Assembly (NCBI RefSeq): GCF_016863435.1
Contig: NZ_BOOW01000059.1
Span: 1-63,107, forward strand
DNA length: 63,107 bases
Direction: 5' to 3'
Source: Sinosporangium siamense
GTDB taxonomy: Bacteria > Actinomycetota > Actinomycetes > Streptosporangiales > Streptosporangiaceae
A program made the position numbers and the translations under genes. The stretch's first letter is position 1. Every line of letters begins with the position of its first letter. This document shows positions 52,438-61,961 of this stretch, piece by piece. Under the pieces are notes generated by a model that was not told the origin of the DNA, did no database searches, and was given only the letters and a program-made list of their open reading frames with translations.

Positions 52438-54066
52438 GTGCCAAGCAGGCGCACGATCGCGATCATCTCCGTTTCGGCGGTCGTGGTGGCCGCCGGCGCG
52501 GCGGGCGGCGCATATTACGTCCTGCACACCCGGGGCACCCCACAGGAGACGGCGGCGAGGTTCGTGAAGGCGTGGGAGCGGGGAGATCTCACCGCGATGC
52601 GCGCGGAGCTCGCCAAGGCGCCCGCCGGGTTCGACAAGACCTACACCGCGATGGATCGCGACCTCGGCGTCGAGTCCAAGTCCATCCGCCTCGACCCCGT
52701 CCGCGAGCCCGAGGGCGACACGGCGCGCGCGAGTTTCACCGCGACGCTCCGGTTGAAGAACCTCGGCGAGTGGACCTACCGCGGCGATGTGCAACTCCTG
52801 GTGCACGAGAGGCACTGGAAGGTCGACTGGAGCCCGGCCGCCGCGCACCCCAAGCTCACCCAGGGCGCATCGTTCGCCCTCAAATCGACCTGGCCTGAGC
52901 GGGCCGAGATCACCGACGCGAGCGGGAGGCGGATCGACGGCGGCGACGTGGGCGGCTCCGTGCAGCAGCTCACCGGCTTCCTCGACAAGGCCACCGACAA
53001 GGACGTGAAGCGGCTGGGGTCGGCGTTCAAGGTCGGTGACGCGGTGGGGCGGGGCGGGCTCCAGGAGACCTTCCAGGAGCAGCTGGCGGGCACACCGGCG
53101 ACCGAGATCCGGCTCAAGACCGGCGACGACGCCGCGACGCTGCACAAGGTGGAGGGCAAGAAGGGCGAGCCTCTCAAGACCACCCTGGACCTGCGGGTGC
53201 AGGAGGCCGCCGCCGGCGCCGTGCGCGACCTCAAGAAGACCGCCTCCCTGGTGGCGGTGCGGCCGTCCACCGGCGAGATCCTGGCCGTGGTCAACAACCA
53301 GGGCGGCTTCAACCGCGCCCTCGACGGCACCTACGCCCCCGGTTCGACCTTCAAGGCGGTCACCGCGGCTGGGCTGCTCGCCGGCGGTGTGTCGCCCGGC
53401 GAGCAGGTCACCTGCCCCAAGTTCGCCACCGTGGGCGGCCGGGAGTTCCGCAACTCCGAATACGGCGAATACGGCTCGTTGAGCTTCTCCGACTCCTTCG
53501 CCCACTCGTGCAACACCACGATCGCCCCTTTGACCGTCAAACGGCTCAGCCCGGAGAAGATGGTCGAGACCGCCGAGTGGTTCGGCTTCAACCAGGCGCT
53601 CAACATCGGCGTGCCGGCGGCCAAGGCCAGTTTCCCCAAGCCGGCCGACGACGCCGAGCGGGCGGCGGCCTCCTTCGGGCAGGGCCGGATCACCGCGAGC
53701 CCGCTGACCATGGCCTCGGCCGCCGCCGCCATGGCCGACGGCACCTGGCGGCCTCCGACGCTGGTCGCCTCGATCGAGCAGAAGCTTGAGCCGAGGGAGC
53801 TGCCGGCCAACGTGGCCGAGGACCTGCGCGGCATGATGAAGGCGGTCGTGACCAAGGGCACCGCCAAGACCGCCGGTCTGCCTTCCGGCACTCGCGGCAA
53901 GACGGGCACCACGCAATTCACCACGCCGGAGGGCAAGACGGCCACTCACGCGTGGTTCATCGGGTTCCGGGATGACGTCGCCTTCGCCGTCATCGTGGAG
54001 AACGGCGAGGGCGGGGGCAAGGTCGCCGCCCCGGTCGGCGCCGACTTCCTACGTGCGCTCGACTGA
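52438..54066 (+). CDS. Penicillin-binding transpeptidase with NTF2-like domain
   Basis: A class B-like DD-transpeptidase that cross-links peptidoglycan outside the membrane. 542 residues from GTG 52438 (GGGGGG upstream): a membrane anchor (about 5-28), an NTF2-like N-terminal domain (about 33-150), a linker/dimerisation region and a transpeptidase domain. Active-site motifs: SxxK in YAPGSTFKAVTA, SxN in FAHSCNTT, KTG in RGKTGTTQF. The MecA_N-type NTF2 domain is shared with actinobacterial PBPs of the PbpA/PBP2a-related group. The upstream open frame to 52369 lacks a ribosome site. Confidence 0.92.
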   Translation: MPSRRTIAIISVSAVVVAAGAAGGAYYVLHTRGTPQETAARFVKAWERGDLTAMRAELAKAPAGFDKTYTAMDRDLGVESKSIRLDPVREPEGDTARASFTATLRLKNLGEWTYRGDVQLLVHERHWKVDWSPAAAHPKLTQGASFALKSTWPERAEITDASGRRIDGGDVGGSVQQLTGFLDKATDKDVKRLGSAFKVGDAVGRGGLQETFQEQLAGTPATEIRLKTGDDAATLHKVEGKKGEPLKTTLDLRVQEAAAGAVRDLKKTASLVAVRPSTGEILAVVNNQGGFNRALDGTYAPGSTFKAVTAAGLLAGGVSPGEQVTCPKFATVGGREFRNSEYGEYGSLSFSDSFAHSCNTTIAPLTVKRLSPEKMVETAEWFGFNQALNIGVPAAKASFPKPADDAERAAASFGQGRITASPLTMASAAAAMADGTWRPPTLVASIEQKLEPRELPANVAEDLRGMMKAVVTKGTAKTAGLPSGTRGKTGTTQFTTPEGKTATHAWFIGFRDDVAFAVIVENGEGGGKVAAPVGADFLRALD

Positions 54067-54246
54067 TCCGCACGGCGCGGGGGGTTCACGGTCTGAAGGC
54101 CGCCGCGGTGATGCCTGCGGCACGGCGCATGAGGCCGGTCGTGCCCGGGTGGCGGTTCGCCGCCGGTGGGCCGCGTCTCATCGCGGCCGGGGGAGCGCCG
54201 CTCACCTGCCGGGGGATCCGGCGGCGGCCCGTGTGGCGGTGGGGTC

Positions 54247-54531
54247 TCACAGCGGCAGCGCGGCCTCGTTGCGCAAAACCATGACTAGCAGGGTGGCGAC
54301 CAGGATCGCGATCAGCAGCCAGCTCACCGCGATGATCATGGTCGATCTGCGGGGCGCCCGGCGTCCGGTTCTCCTGCGCTCCTCTCTTGCCTCCCTGCGG
54401 CGTCTGCCGTTCTCCTGACGCTGGACACGCTCGTTGAAGGATTCAAGTCGAGCCGCGAGTCGCGGGTCTTCGTCGCCCAGGTGTCGCTCGATCTGGGTTA
54501 GCATCCGCTCCTCGTCTTGTGACCAGGCCAT
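54247..54531 (-). CDS. DUF3040 small membrane protein
   Basis: A 94-residue protein: MAWSQDEERMLTQIERHLG at the start is the DUF3040 signature, then a very Arg-rich stretch (NGRRRREAREERRRTGRRAPRR) and one C-terminal membrane helix (MIIAVSWLLIAILVATLLVMV). GGGAGG lies 6 nt before ATG 54531. Common in Actinobacteria, function unknown. Confidence 0.85.
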   Translation of the reverse strand: MAWSQDEERMLTQIERHLGDEDPRLAARLESFNERVQRQENGRRRREAREERRRTGRRAPRRSTMIIAVSWLLIAILVATLLVMVLRNEAALPL

Positions 54532-54762
54532 GCCGCACCTCCCAGAACGCAAGGTAGTTGCCGAGGTTCTGCCCAACCGTGAAGATCATTAGCCGTTATT
54601 AGGTCAGTGAATTACCCTCACTTTTGATTTCGCCGGAGTCGAGCACGCTTAGTCAAGACAAGCCGTTGCTGATCATTACTCTAGGTCGCCGGATAGCCAC
54701 ATTCCGGGATCAATGGATACGCTCCCCTGACACTACGTTGAGGCGCATAACCCTCCGTAATG

Positions 54763-54773
54763 GGTATTACCCG
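54763..54773 (+). promoter_or_regulatory. Short inverted repeat upstream of the small basic protein gene
   Basis: GGGTA-T-TACCC, an 11-bp palindrome, 45 nt before the start. TTGAGG (54739-54744) upstream could be a -35 element. Candidate operator. Confidence 0.4.
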
Positions 54774-54818
54774 CCGTGGTGCACATACGGGTGCATCGAG
54801 CTCACATCAGGGGGAACC

Positions 54819-54971
54819 ATGAGCGCCGAGAACCAGAAGAAACCCGCGAAGGCCACCGGCAAGAGCAAGAAGGCGGCGATGAAGGCGGCCCGCGAGAACA
54901 AGCAGGCCAAGCGCGAGGCGGAACGCGACGACATGCCCATGGGCCAGATGGGGCCGATGGAACAGCAGTGA
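54819..54971 (+). CDS. Small Lys/Ala-rich protein (50 aa)
   Basis: MSAENQKKPAKATGKSKKAA and KAARENKQAKREAERDD form a highly basic helix; the tail is Met/Gln/Pro-rich (DMPMGQMGPMEQQ). The ATG follows GGGGGAA by 2-5 nt. The basic part could bind nucleic acid. No family recognised. The open frame continues upstream to 54624 but without a ribosome site. Confidence 0.7.
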   Translation: MSAENQKKPAKATGKSKKAAMKAARENKQAKREAERDDMPMGQMGPMEQQ

Positions 54972-55152
54972 GCATCCCTCGGTGCCGCTGAGCTCGGTGC
55001 CGCCGGGTGAGCACCCCGCCGACGGCCGACGGCGGGCTCCCCGAATGCGGTGATCCCGAGCCGACCCGCTCGCGGACCGGGCGTCCACGCCGCCGGCGCG
55101 GACGCCCGGTCAGTTCTCCCAGCCCAGAAGGCCCCCCGGTCTGTGAGGATCG

Positions 55153-58100
55153 ATGTCCGCCTACCTGCGCTTCCCGACGATATTCAAGGATGTGGTGGTC
55201 TTCGCCGCCGAGGACGACCTCTGGATGGTGCCCGCCGACGGGGGCCGCGCGTTCCGGCTCACCGCCGGGGTGGCCGAGGCCGCATATCCGAGGTTCTCCC
55301 CGCGAGGCGAGAAACTGGCGTTCGTGGGGCGCGAGGAGGGCCCCGAGGAGGTCTACGTGATGCCCGCCGACGGCGGGACGGGACGGCGCGTCACCTTCCA
55401 CGGCGCCCGCTGCACGGTCACCGGCTGGGATCCCGAGGGCCACATCGTCTACGCGGGCGACGCCGGACAGCCCTTCGAGGGGCGCCGCGTGCTCTGCCGG
55501 GTGAAACCGCGCGGGTTTCCCGAGGCTCTGCCGTACGGCCCGGCCAACTCGATCTCCTACGGACCGGGCGGCCTGATCGTGATCGGCCGCAACACCGCGG
55601 ACCCCGCGCGCTGGAAACGCTACCGCGGCGGCACCGTCGGCGACCTGTGGGTGGGCGGCCCGCGAGGGGCGTTCCGGCGGCTGCTGGCCCTGCCCGGCAA
55701 CCTCGCCTCCCCGTGCTTCGCCGGTCGGCGCATCTACTTCCTGTCCGACCACGAGGGCATCGGCAACGTCTATTCGTGCACATCCGGTGGCAACGACCTG
55801 CGCCGCCACACCGACCACGACGACTACTACGCCCGCAACCTGAGCGGCGACGGCCGCAGGCTCGTCTACCACGCCGGGGGAGACCTCTATGTCCTGGATC
55901 CGCCGTCCGGCGTCCCGCGCCGGATCGACGTGCGGCTGCGCAGCTCACGCACCCAGCGCAACCGGCGGTTCGTCGACGCCGAGGAGTTCCTCGACAGCGC
56001 CACCCTCAACCCCGACGGCAGCGGCCTCGCCGTCACCACCCGCGGCAAGGCGTTCTCCTTCGCCTGCTGGGAGGGCCCGGTGCGGGCGCACGGCGCGCCC
56101 GACGGCGTGCGCTACCGGCTGCTCACCTGGCTCGCCGGCCGCCGGCACCTCGTCGCCGCCGCCAGCGACGACGGCGACCGCGAGGTGCTCGTGCTGCTCC
56201 CCGGCGACCCCGACGTGCCGCCCGTCCCCATCCGCCGCAGGGGCCGCCGGCGCGGCATACGGCAGGCGCCTCCCGACCCCGTCACCGGAGAGGTACGGCT
56301 CAGCCACCTCGACACCGGCCGCGCCGTCACCCTGACCGCCTGCCCGCGGCACGACCGCGTCGCCGTCACCAACCACCGCAACGAGCTCATCCTGGTCGAC
56401 CTCACCGCCTCACCCGCCACCGCGCGCCTCGTCGAGTCGAGCCGCTTCGGCCGCATCGAGGACCCCGCCTGGTCGGCCGACGGCCGCTGGCTCGCCTACT
56501 CGTGCCCGATCAGCGCGCACTCGGCCGCCATCCACCTCTTCCAGGTGGAGACGGGCATCCTCGTCACCGCCACCAGGCCGCTGCTGCGGGACTACAGCCC
56601 CTCGTTCGACCCGCGCGGACGTTACCTCTACTTTCTCGGGCAGCGGGTCTTCAACCCGGTCTACGACTCCCTGCAGTTCGACCTGGGCTTCCCGCTCGGC
56701 GCCAAGCCCTACGCCCTCGCGCTGCGCGCCGACGTCGGCTCGCCGTTCGTGCCGGAGCCGCGCCCGCTCGGCACCAAGGACGACGACGGCGGCGACGGCG
56801 AGGAGGGCTCCGAGGACGACGGCGACGAGAGCGGCGACGACGAGCCACCCGCGGTCGAGATCGACGCCGACGATCTGGAGTCGCGCGTCCTGGAGTTCCC
56901 CGTTCCTGAAGGCCGTTATGCGCGCATCGCCGGGATCAAGAACCGTGCGGTGTTCTCGTCCCTCCCCGTCGTCGGAGCCCGCGGCGAGGACGACGACGGC
57001 GACCAGTCCGCCGGCACCCTGCACCTTTACGACTTCCGCGAACTCAAACAGGAGGTCTTCGCCACCGGCGTGACCGAGTTCGCGGTGGGGCCCGACGGCA
57101 CGACCCTCCTCTACCGCGCCGAACGCGGCCTGCGCGTCGTGCGCGCCACCGAGCCGCCCGGCGACGACGACTCCACGACCCGCGCGGGCGGGTGGATCGA
57201 CCTCTCCCGGGTGCGGGTGTCGGTCTCACCCGCCGCCGAATGGCAGCAGATGTTCCGCGAGGCGTGGCGGCTCCAGCGGGAACACTTCTGGGCGGAGGAC
57301 ATGGCGGGCATCGACTGGGACGGCGTCTACGAGCGCTACCTCCCCCTCGTCACCCGGGTCACGACCCGCGGGGAGCTGTCCGACCTGCTGTGGGAACTGC
57401 TCGGCGAACTCGGCACCTCCCACGCCTATGAAAGCGGCGGGGAATACCGCCCCCGCCCCCACTACCATCAGGGCAAACTCGGCGTCGACTGGCGCTATGA
57501 GGACGGACTGCACATCGTCGACCGCATCGTGGAAGGCGACCGCTGGGACCCCGAGGCGACCTCCCCCCTCAACCGCCCCGGGGTGGACGTGCGACCTGGC
57601 GACGCCGTACTCTCCGTCGACGGCCGCCCCGTCGGCGCCGACGTGTCCCCCGACGAGCTCCTCGTCAACCTCGCGGGCCAGGAGGTCCTCCTCACCGTCG
57701 CGCGCGGCGGCGAGACCCGCACCGTCACCGTGCGCGCCATCGGCGACGAACAACCCGGCCGCTACCGCGACTGGGTGGACGCCAACCGGGCCCGCTGCCG
57801 CGACCGCAGCGGCGGCCGGGTCGGCTACATCCACGTGCCCGACATGGGGCCCGACGGCTACGCGGAGTTCCAGCGGGGCTTCCTCACCGAATACGACCGG
57901 GAGGCGCTCATCGTGGACGTGCGCTACAACCGCGGGGGGCATGTGTCGGCGCTGCTGCTGCAGAAACTGTCACGCCGGCGCCTGGGCTACGACCACCCCC
58001 GCTGGGGGGTGCCCGAGCCCTACCCGCCCGAGTCGCCGCGCGGGCCGATGGTGGCCGTCACGAACGAGTGGGCCGGCTCCGACGGGGACATCTTCAGCCA

Positions 58101-58422
58101 CACCTTCAAACTCCTCCGCCTCGGCCCCCTGGTCGGCAAACGCACCTGGGGCGGCGTCATCGGCATCTGGCCCCGCCACCAGCTCGCCGACGGCACCGTG
58201 ACGACCCAGCCGGAGTTCTCCTTCGCGTTCGACGACGTGGGGTGGCGGCTGGAAAACTACGGCACCGACCCCGACGTGGAGGTCGACATCACCCCCCAGG
58301 ACTACGCCCGCGGCGTGGACACCCAACTGGAGACCGCCATCGACCTCGCCCTCGACCTCCTGTCCCGCCACCCTGCCCACACCCCGGACCCCTCGGCCCG
58401 TCCGCACCCACCGGTGGTCTGA
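55153..58422 (+). CDS. Tricorn protease homologue
   Basis: A large self-assembling peptidase that trims oligopeptides. 1089 residues: N-terminal beta-propellers (about 1-560), an acidic linker (DDDGGDGEEGSEDDGDESGDDE at about 538-560), then a C1 region, PDZ domain and S41-type C2 domain. Catalytic residues by spacing: H757 (GTSHAYES), S976 and D977 (WAGSDGDIF), E1034 (WRLENYG). The distances 219 and 58 are identical to Thermoplasma Tricorn H746-S965-E1023. No signal peptide, so cytoplasmic. The charged insertion in the propeller region is a local peculiarity. Confidence 0.95.
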   Translation: MSAYLRFPTIFKDVVVFAAEDDLWMVPADGGRAFRLTAGVAEAAYPRFSPRGEKLAFVGREEGPEEVYVMPADGGTGRRVTFHGARCTVTGWDPEGHIVYAGDAGQPFEGRRVLCRVKPRGFPEALPYGPANSISYGPGGLIVIGRNTADPARWKRYRGGTVGDLWVGGPRGAFRRLLALPGNLASPCFAGRRIYFLSDHEGIGNVYSCTSGGNDLRRHTDHDDYYARNLSGDGRRLVYHAGGDLYVLDPPSGVPRRIDVRLRSSRTQRNRRFVDAEEFLDSATLNPDGSGLAVTTRGKAFSFACWEGPVRAHGAPDGVRYRLLTWLAGRRHLVAAASDDGDREVLVLLPGDPDVPPVPIRRRGRRRGIRQAPPDPVTGEVRLSHLDTGRAVTLTACPRHDRVAVTNHRNELILVDLTASPATARLVESSRFGRIEDPAWSADGRWLAYSCPISAHSAAIHLFQVETGILVTATRPLLRDYSPSFDPRGRYLYFLGQRVFNPVYDSLQFDLGFPLGAKPYALALRADVGSPFVPEPRPLGTKDDDGGDGEEGSEDDGDESGDDEPPAVEIDADDLESRVLEFPVPEGRYARIAGIKNRAVFSSLPVVGARGEDDDGDQSAGTLHLYDFRELKQEVFATGVTEFAVGPDGTTLLYRAERGLRVVRATEPPGDDDSTTRAGGWIDLSRVRVSVSPAAEWQQMFREAWRLQREHFWAEDMAGIDWDGVYERYLPLVTRVTTRGELSDLLWELLGELGTSHAYESGGEYRPRPHYHQGKLGVDWRYEDGLHIVDRIVEGDRWDPEATSPLNRPGVDVRPGDAVLSVDGRPVGADVSPDELLVNLAGQEVLLTVARGGETRTVTVRAIGDEQPGRYRDWVDANRARCRDRSGGRVGYIHVPDMGPDGYAEFQRGFLTEYDREALIVDVRYNRGGHVSALLLQKLSRRRLGYDHPRWGVPEPYPPESPRGPMVAVTNEWAGSDGDIFSHTFKLLRLGPLVGKRTWGGVIGIWPRHQLADGTVTTQPEFSFAFDDVGWRLENYGTDPDVEVDITPQDYARGVDTQLETAIDLALDLLSRHPAHTPDPSARPHPPVV

Positions 58423-58514
58423 CAGTCTTGTACGGCGAAGCGCCGCCCTCCGCCGTGTAGGGCACGGCGTCGATCCTCGGTTCCGTATGACGTCGCCGAG
58501 CGGTTGTTGGCCGG

Positions 58515-58877
58515 TCAGTTGAGAAGGTGGAGTTCGCTCAGGGTTTGCTTCAGCCGGTTCAGTGGCTCGTGCAACGCCGGGGTTTTCCGGAGGTGGTCTT
58601 CCAGGCGGGTCAGGAGGCGGGTGAGCGTGTGGGGGGCGGGGGTGGGGGCGCTGAGTTCCTCATGGAGGGCCGTGCCGTCGGCGAAGGCATCGGCGGGCAC
58701 TTCGGGGGCGTGCTTGGTCATGCATGCGAGCAGTGTGCGGGCATCCTGCAGTGCTCGCGAGGGGGGCTCGGGGGACGAGTGGGCGATGTCGCCGCGGATG
58801 GTGTTGCCGATGTTGATGCCGCCCTGGGTGATGTTGTGGAAGCCGTGGGGCCCGGAAAGGTTCCTGCCTGCGGTCAC
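58515..58877 (-). CDS. Small protein with amyloid-motif-like N-terminus, partner of the NB-ARC/TPR protein
   Basis: A 120-residue protein. N-terminal region MTAGRNLSGPHGF is followed by the Asn/Gly/Ile motif HNITQGGINIGNTIRGDIAH (residues 14-33), then a predicted helical bundle (SRALQDARTLLACM, LTRLLTRLEDHLRK, LNRLKQTLSELHLLN). The motif resembles short amyloid-signalling motifs found next to bacterial NLR genes; this is inference by pattern. The GTG start overlaps the stop of the NB-ARC gene (GTGA), so translation is coupled. No enzymatic domain. Confidence 0.75.
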   Translation of the reverse strand: MTAGRNLSGPHGFHNITQGGINIGNTIRGDIAHSSPEPPSRALQDARTLLACMTKHAPEVPADAFADGTALHEELSAPTPAPHTLTRLLTRLEDHLRKTPALHEPLNRLKQTLSELHLLN

Positions 58878-61471
58878 GAGTCTTCTCCTGACGGGTGTTG
58901 GAACGTCTCGGAAAGCTGCTCGGCCACCGTCAGGGTAACCGGGTGGTCGTCGCCCAGCACGCGGCTCAGCGCGGCGTGGGCGTTCCGGGCCAGGGCGGCG
59001 GCCTCTTCGTGGCGTCCAAGGTCGGTGAGGACGAGTGCGAGGTTGAACGCCGAGGTCAGCGTGTCGGGGTGGTCTTCGCCGAGGACGCGGCGGCGCCGGG
59101 CCAGGGTGTCCTCGTCCAGTTGTCCGGCCCGCTCCCACTCGCCGAGGGCGGCCAGGTCGCGGGCCAGGTTGTTGGCCGCGATGAGGACCTGCGGGTGGTC
59201 GTCGCCGAGGAGGCGGCGCCCGCGGGTCAGGGCGTCCTCGTGCAGGGCGCGTGCCTGGTCGTAGCGGCCGAGCGCGTAGAGGTTGAGCGCGAGGTTGTCG
59301 GTCGAGGCCAGGGTGTCGGGGTGGTCTTCGCCGAGGACTCGCCGGCGTCGGGCCAGGGTGTCCTCGTTCAGCTGTCTGGCCTGCTCGAGGTCGCCGAGGG
59401 CGGCCAGGTCGCCGGCCAGGTTGCCGGCGGAGGTGAGTGTGGACTGGTGGTCCTCGCCGAGGATGTCGCGCAGGCGGGAGAACGTGTCCCGGTCGAGTTC
59501 CATGGCGCCGGCCACGTCGCCGAGGGTGAACAACATGCGGGCGAGGTTGTTGGCCGAGGTGAGGGTGTCGGGGTGGTCTTCGCCCAGGATGCGGCGGAGG
59601 CGGTTGAACGTGTCGCGCATCAGGGTGCCCGCCTCCTCTCTCCCGCCGAGCTCGCTCAGGATGAGCGCGAGGTTGTTGGCGGAGGAGAGGGTGTCCGGGT
59701 GGTCGTCGCCGAGGAGGCGGCGCCGCCGGGTCAGCACGTCCTCGTGCAGGTCGCGCGCCTCGTCGTAGCGGCCCAGTGCGTGCAGGTCGCGGGCCAGGTT
59801 GTTGGCCGAAACGAGCACCTGCGGGTGGTCCTGTCCGAGCGCGCGCCGCAGGAGCCGGTGGGTGCTCCTGTCGATGTGCTCGGCCTCGTCGTAGCGGCCC
59901 AGCGCGTAAAGGTCCGCGGCCAGGCCGTCGGCCGACGCCAGAGTGTCGAGGTGCTCCTCGCCCAGCAGCCGCCGGCGCGCCTCCCAGGTCGAGCGGTCGG
60001 ACTCCAGCGCCTCGGCGTAGCGGCCGTTGCGGCGGTGCGCCTCGGCCAGCAACTGCCCGGCGCTCAAGGTCTGCTTGTGCTCGGCGCCCAGTTGTGCGCG
60101 CCACCGGTGGAAGACCCGCTCGGCCAGCCGTTCCGCGCCTCTGAACTCGCCCCTGCGCAGCAGATATCTGACCGTCTTGAGCATGGTGTCGCCCAGTGCG
60201 GGATCGTAGGCGCCGCCAAGTTCGGAGGCGAGCAGGTGCGGCAGCAGGAGCGCCCAGAACGACCACTCCGCCGGGTCCTCCGGGTCGTCGGGCACCGCTG
60301 CGGCGAGCACGGTCGCCACGGTGACGCGGGTCCGCGCGGTCTGCTCCTCACTGAGCTGACCGCGCAGCACGAGTTGCGTGAGCCGGTGCATGACGAAGCC
60401 GTTCGGCAGCACCTGTCCGAGCCCATACGAGCTGATCGCTCCAAGCAGCCGGTGAAGCTCGAACGGCGAGGTGGCGGCCGACGACAGCGGTGCGGGGAGC
60501 ACCTGGGCGGCGGCGGCGAACAGCTCCACCGGCACGGGGTCGGACGCCAGGAAGGCCATCAGTTCCAGCATCTGGAGTCCTGCCGCGTCCTGCTCGCCCA
60601 GCCGCTGCTTGGCGAGAGTGACGGTGGCGGTGAGCGAACCACCGATCCGGCCGGGCACGGACTCGCCGAGCACCTGGCCGGCGTTCCTGTCGAGTTCCTC
60701 CTGGTAGGAGGTGACCGGCATGCCCGTGGTGGACAGGAAGCCGGCCGCCTGCGCCACCGCCAGCGGCAGGTCGCCCAGAGTGCCGGCCAGGCGGTCCGCC
60801 TCAGGCTCGGTGAGCGCCGGGACCCTGTCCAGCAGCAGGGCCGTCGACTCGGCCCGCCCGAAGGCGCCCACCGGGACGACCTGGGCCAGCGAGTCCCAGC
60901 CCCGATGGCGGGAGGTGACGACGACGTGACCGGGACCACCCGGCAGGACCTCCCGCAGGGACTCGGGGCTCCCGGCGTCGTCGAAGATCAACAACCAGCG
61001 TGTGGAGGCGCTCAGCCGCTGAGACGCGGCGGCGAGCGCGGTCGAGATGTCGTCCTCGTGCGCGGCCCACCCCGCCGCGACGGCCAGTTCAGCGAGCTGC
61101 TCGCGCACCCGCTCGGCCTGCTCGGCGCCCACCCACCACACCAGGTCGTAGAAGCTGCGGAAGCGGTAGGCGTATTCGATGGCGAGCGTGGTCTTGCCCA
61201 CACCGCCGATGCCGATCAGCGCCTGGAGGACGGGGGAGTTCTCCTCCTCAAGCCGGGCCGACAGGTGCAGCAGGATGTCCTCGCGCCCTACGAAGTGGGG
61301 GGCGCGCGGGGGGACGTTCCACAGGTGTGAGGGCGTGCGAGGGCGGGGGTCGCCCGCGCCGGTCGCTGCCGTGGGCGGGCTGGAGCGGAAGCCCCGCAGA
61401 GCGACGAACACGCCGATCACCATGAGGGTTCCCGCGATGAGGGCGGCGATCCGGTCGATGTCGTTAAGCAT
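58874..61471 (-). CDS. Membrane-anchored NB-ARC/TPR (NLR-like STAND) protein
   Basis: An 865-residue protein: one N-terminal membrane helix (about 7-26), an NB-ARC ATPase (PHFVGREDILLHL, Walker A GIGGVGKTT at 87-95, Walker B RWLLIFDDA at 158-166, DLPLAVAQAAGFL GxP region), a helical/winged middle, and nine full plus one partial TPR units of about 42 residues with consensus RRxLGEDHPDTLxSANNLA. STAND proteins act as ligand-triggered switches in defence or signalling. Start ATG 61471 overlaps the upstream gene by 8 nt; the longer frame to 61522 is possible. The NB-ARC segment resembles the FxSxx-COOH system TPR protein, but no FxsA or radical SAM gene is here. Confidence 0.9.
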   Translation of the reverse strand: MLNDIDRIAALIAGTLMVIGVFVALRGFRSSPPTAATGAGDPRPRTPSHLWNVPPRAPHFVGREDILLHLSARLEEENSPVLQALIGIGGVGKTTLAIEYAYRFRSFYDLVWWVGAEQAERVREQLAELAVAAGWAAHEDDISTALAAASQRLSASTRWLLIFDDAGSPESLREVLPGGPGHVVVTSRHRGWDSLAQVVPVGAFGRAESTALLLDRVPALTEPEADRLAGTLGDLPLAVAQAAGFLSTTGMPVTSYQEELDRNAGQVLGESVPGRIGGSLTATVTLAKQRLGEQDAAGLQMLELMAFLASDPVPVELFAAAAQVLPAPLSSAATSPFELHRLLGAISSYGLGQVLPNGFVMHRLTQLVLRGQLSEEQTARTRVTVATVLAAAVPDDPEDPAEWSFWALLLPHLLASELGGAYDPALGDTMLKTVRYLLRRGEFRGAERLAERVFHRWRAQLGAEHKQTLSAGQLLAEAHRRNGRYAEALESDRSTWEARRRLLGEEHLDTLASADGLAADLYALGRYDEAEHIDRSTHRLLRRALGQDHPQVLVSANNLARDLHALGRYDEARDLHEDVLTRRRRLLGDDHPDTLSSANNLALILSELGGREEAGTLMRDTFNRLRRILGEDHPDTLTSANNLARMLFTLGDVAGAMELDRDTFSRLRDILGEDHQSTLTSAGNLAGDLAALGDLEQARQLNEDTLARRRRVLGEDHPDTLASTDNLALNLYALGRYDQARALHEDALTRGRRLLGDDHPQVLIAANNLARDLAALGEWERAGQLDEDTLARRRRVLGEDHPDTLTSAFNLALVLTDLGRHEEAAALARNAHAALSRVLGDDHPVTLTVAEQLSETFQHPSGEDS

Positions 61472-61928
61472 GGGGCTGCCGGCCGGGGTGCGATACGGAG
61501 ACCAGGATGAGGCCCCAGACAAAGGAGACCCCGCACGTGATCAATGAGTAGAAGGCCACGACCTCACCGGAGGATTTGCCGGCCTTGACGAAGGCGTAGG
61601 CCATCGCGAAGACGAGCGCGACGATCAGCGTCAGGACACAGACGGTGATCTGCCAGGGGGCCGCCGTCTCCACCCGCGTTCTGTCATAAAGCAGTTCACC
61701 TGCCGCGCTGAAGAGCATGCCGATGTTGACCAGATAAAGTTCTCCCTTGCCGAGAATGCCGGCTGCCGTCATTTCCCCCTCGGCCAATGCCACGGCGGCG
61801 AGGTCCGCGAGGATGCCCAGGAGCGCCAGCAAGAGGCTGAAAAGGATCCATTTGTGTAACTTGACCCGCAGGGGATTGGCCGGATCCTTGACCGGCCCGG
61901 CGTGCTGGGGGGCTTGCGGTGGGGGCAT
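61464..61928 (-). CDS. Four-helix membrane protein, first gene of the NLR-like operon
   Basis: A 154-residue protein with a Pro/Gln-rich N-terminus and four hydrophobic helices (about 28-50, 62-82, 92-118, 123-146; e.g. WILFSLLLALLGILADLAAV, YSLITCGVSFVWGLILVSV). No catalytic motif. ATG 61928 has AAGGA 7 nt upstream (61931 and TTG 61946 are alternatives). Its stop overlaps the NB-ARC start, so the two are coupled. It could be the membrane effector or the sensor of the system (inference). Confidence 0.8.
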   Translation of the reverse strand: MPPPQAPQHAGPVKDPANPLRVKLHKWILFSLLLALLGILADLAAVALAEGEMTAAGILGKGELYLVNIGMLFSAAGELLYDRTRVETAAPWQITVCVLTLIVALVFAMAYAFVKAGKSSGEVVAFYSLITCGVSFVWGLILVSVSHPGRQPHA

Positions 61929-61961
61929 CATCGCATCCTTGGGCAAGAGGGCAGGCGATGC

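Noticed and set aside
58527-61330. Large plus-strand open frames (245 and 811 residues) over the NLR-like operon
   Set aside because: Antisense shadows of the NB-ARC/TPR gene; repeated motifs mirror the TPR repeats.
58874-61471. Assignment as the TPR protein of an FxSxx-COOH peptide system
   Set aside because: The NB-ARC/TPR arrangement is similar, but no FxSxx-ending peptide or radical SAM maturase gene is nearby, and the small downstream protein ends in HLLN.
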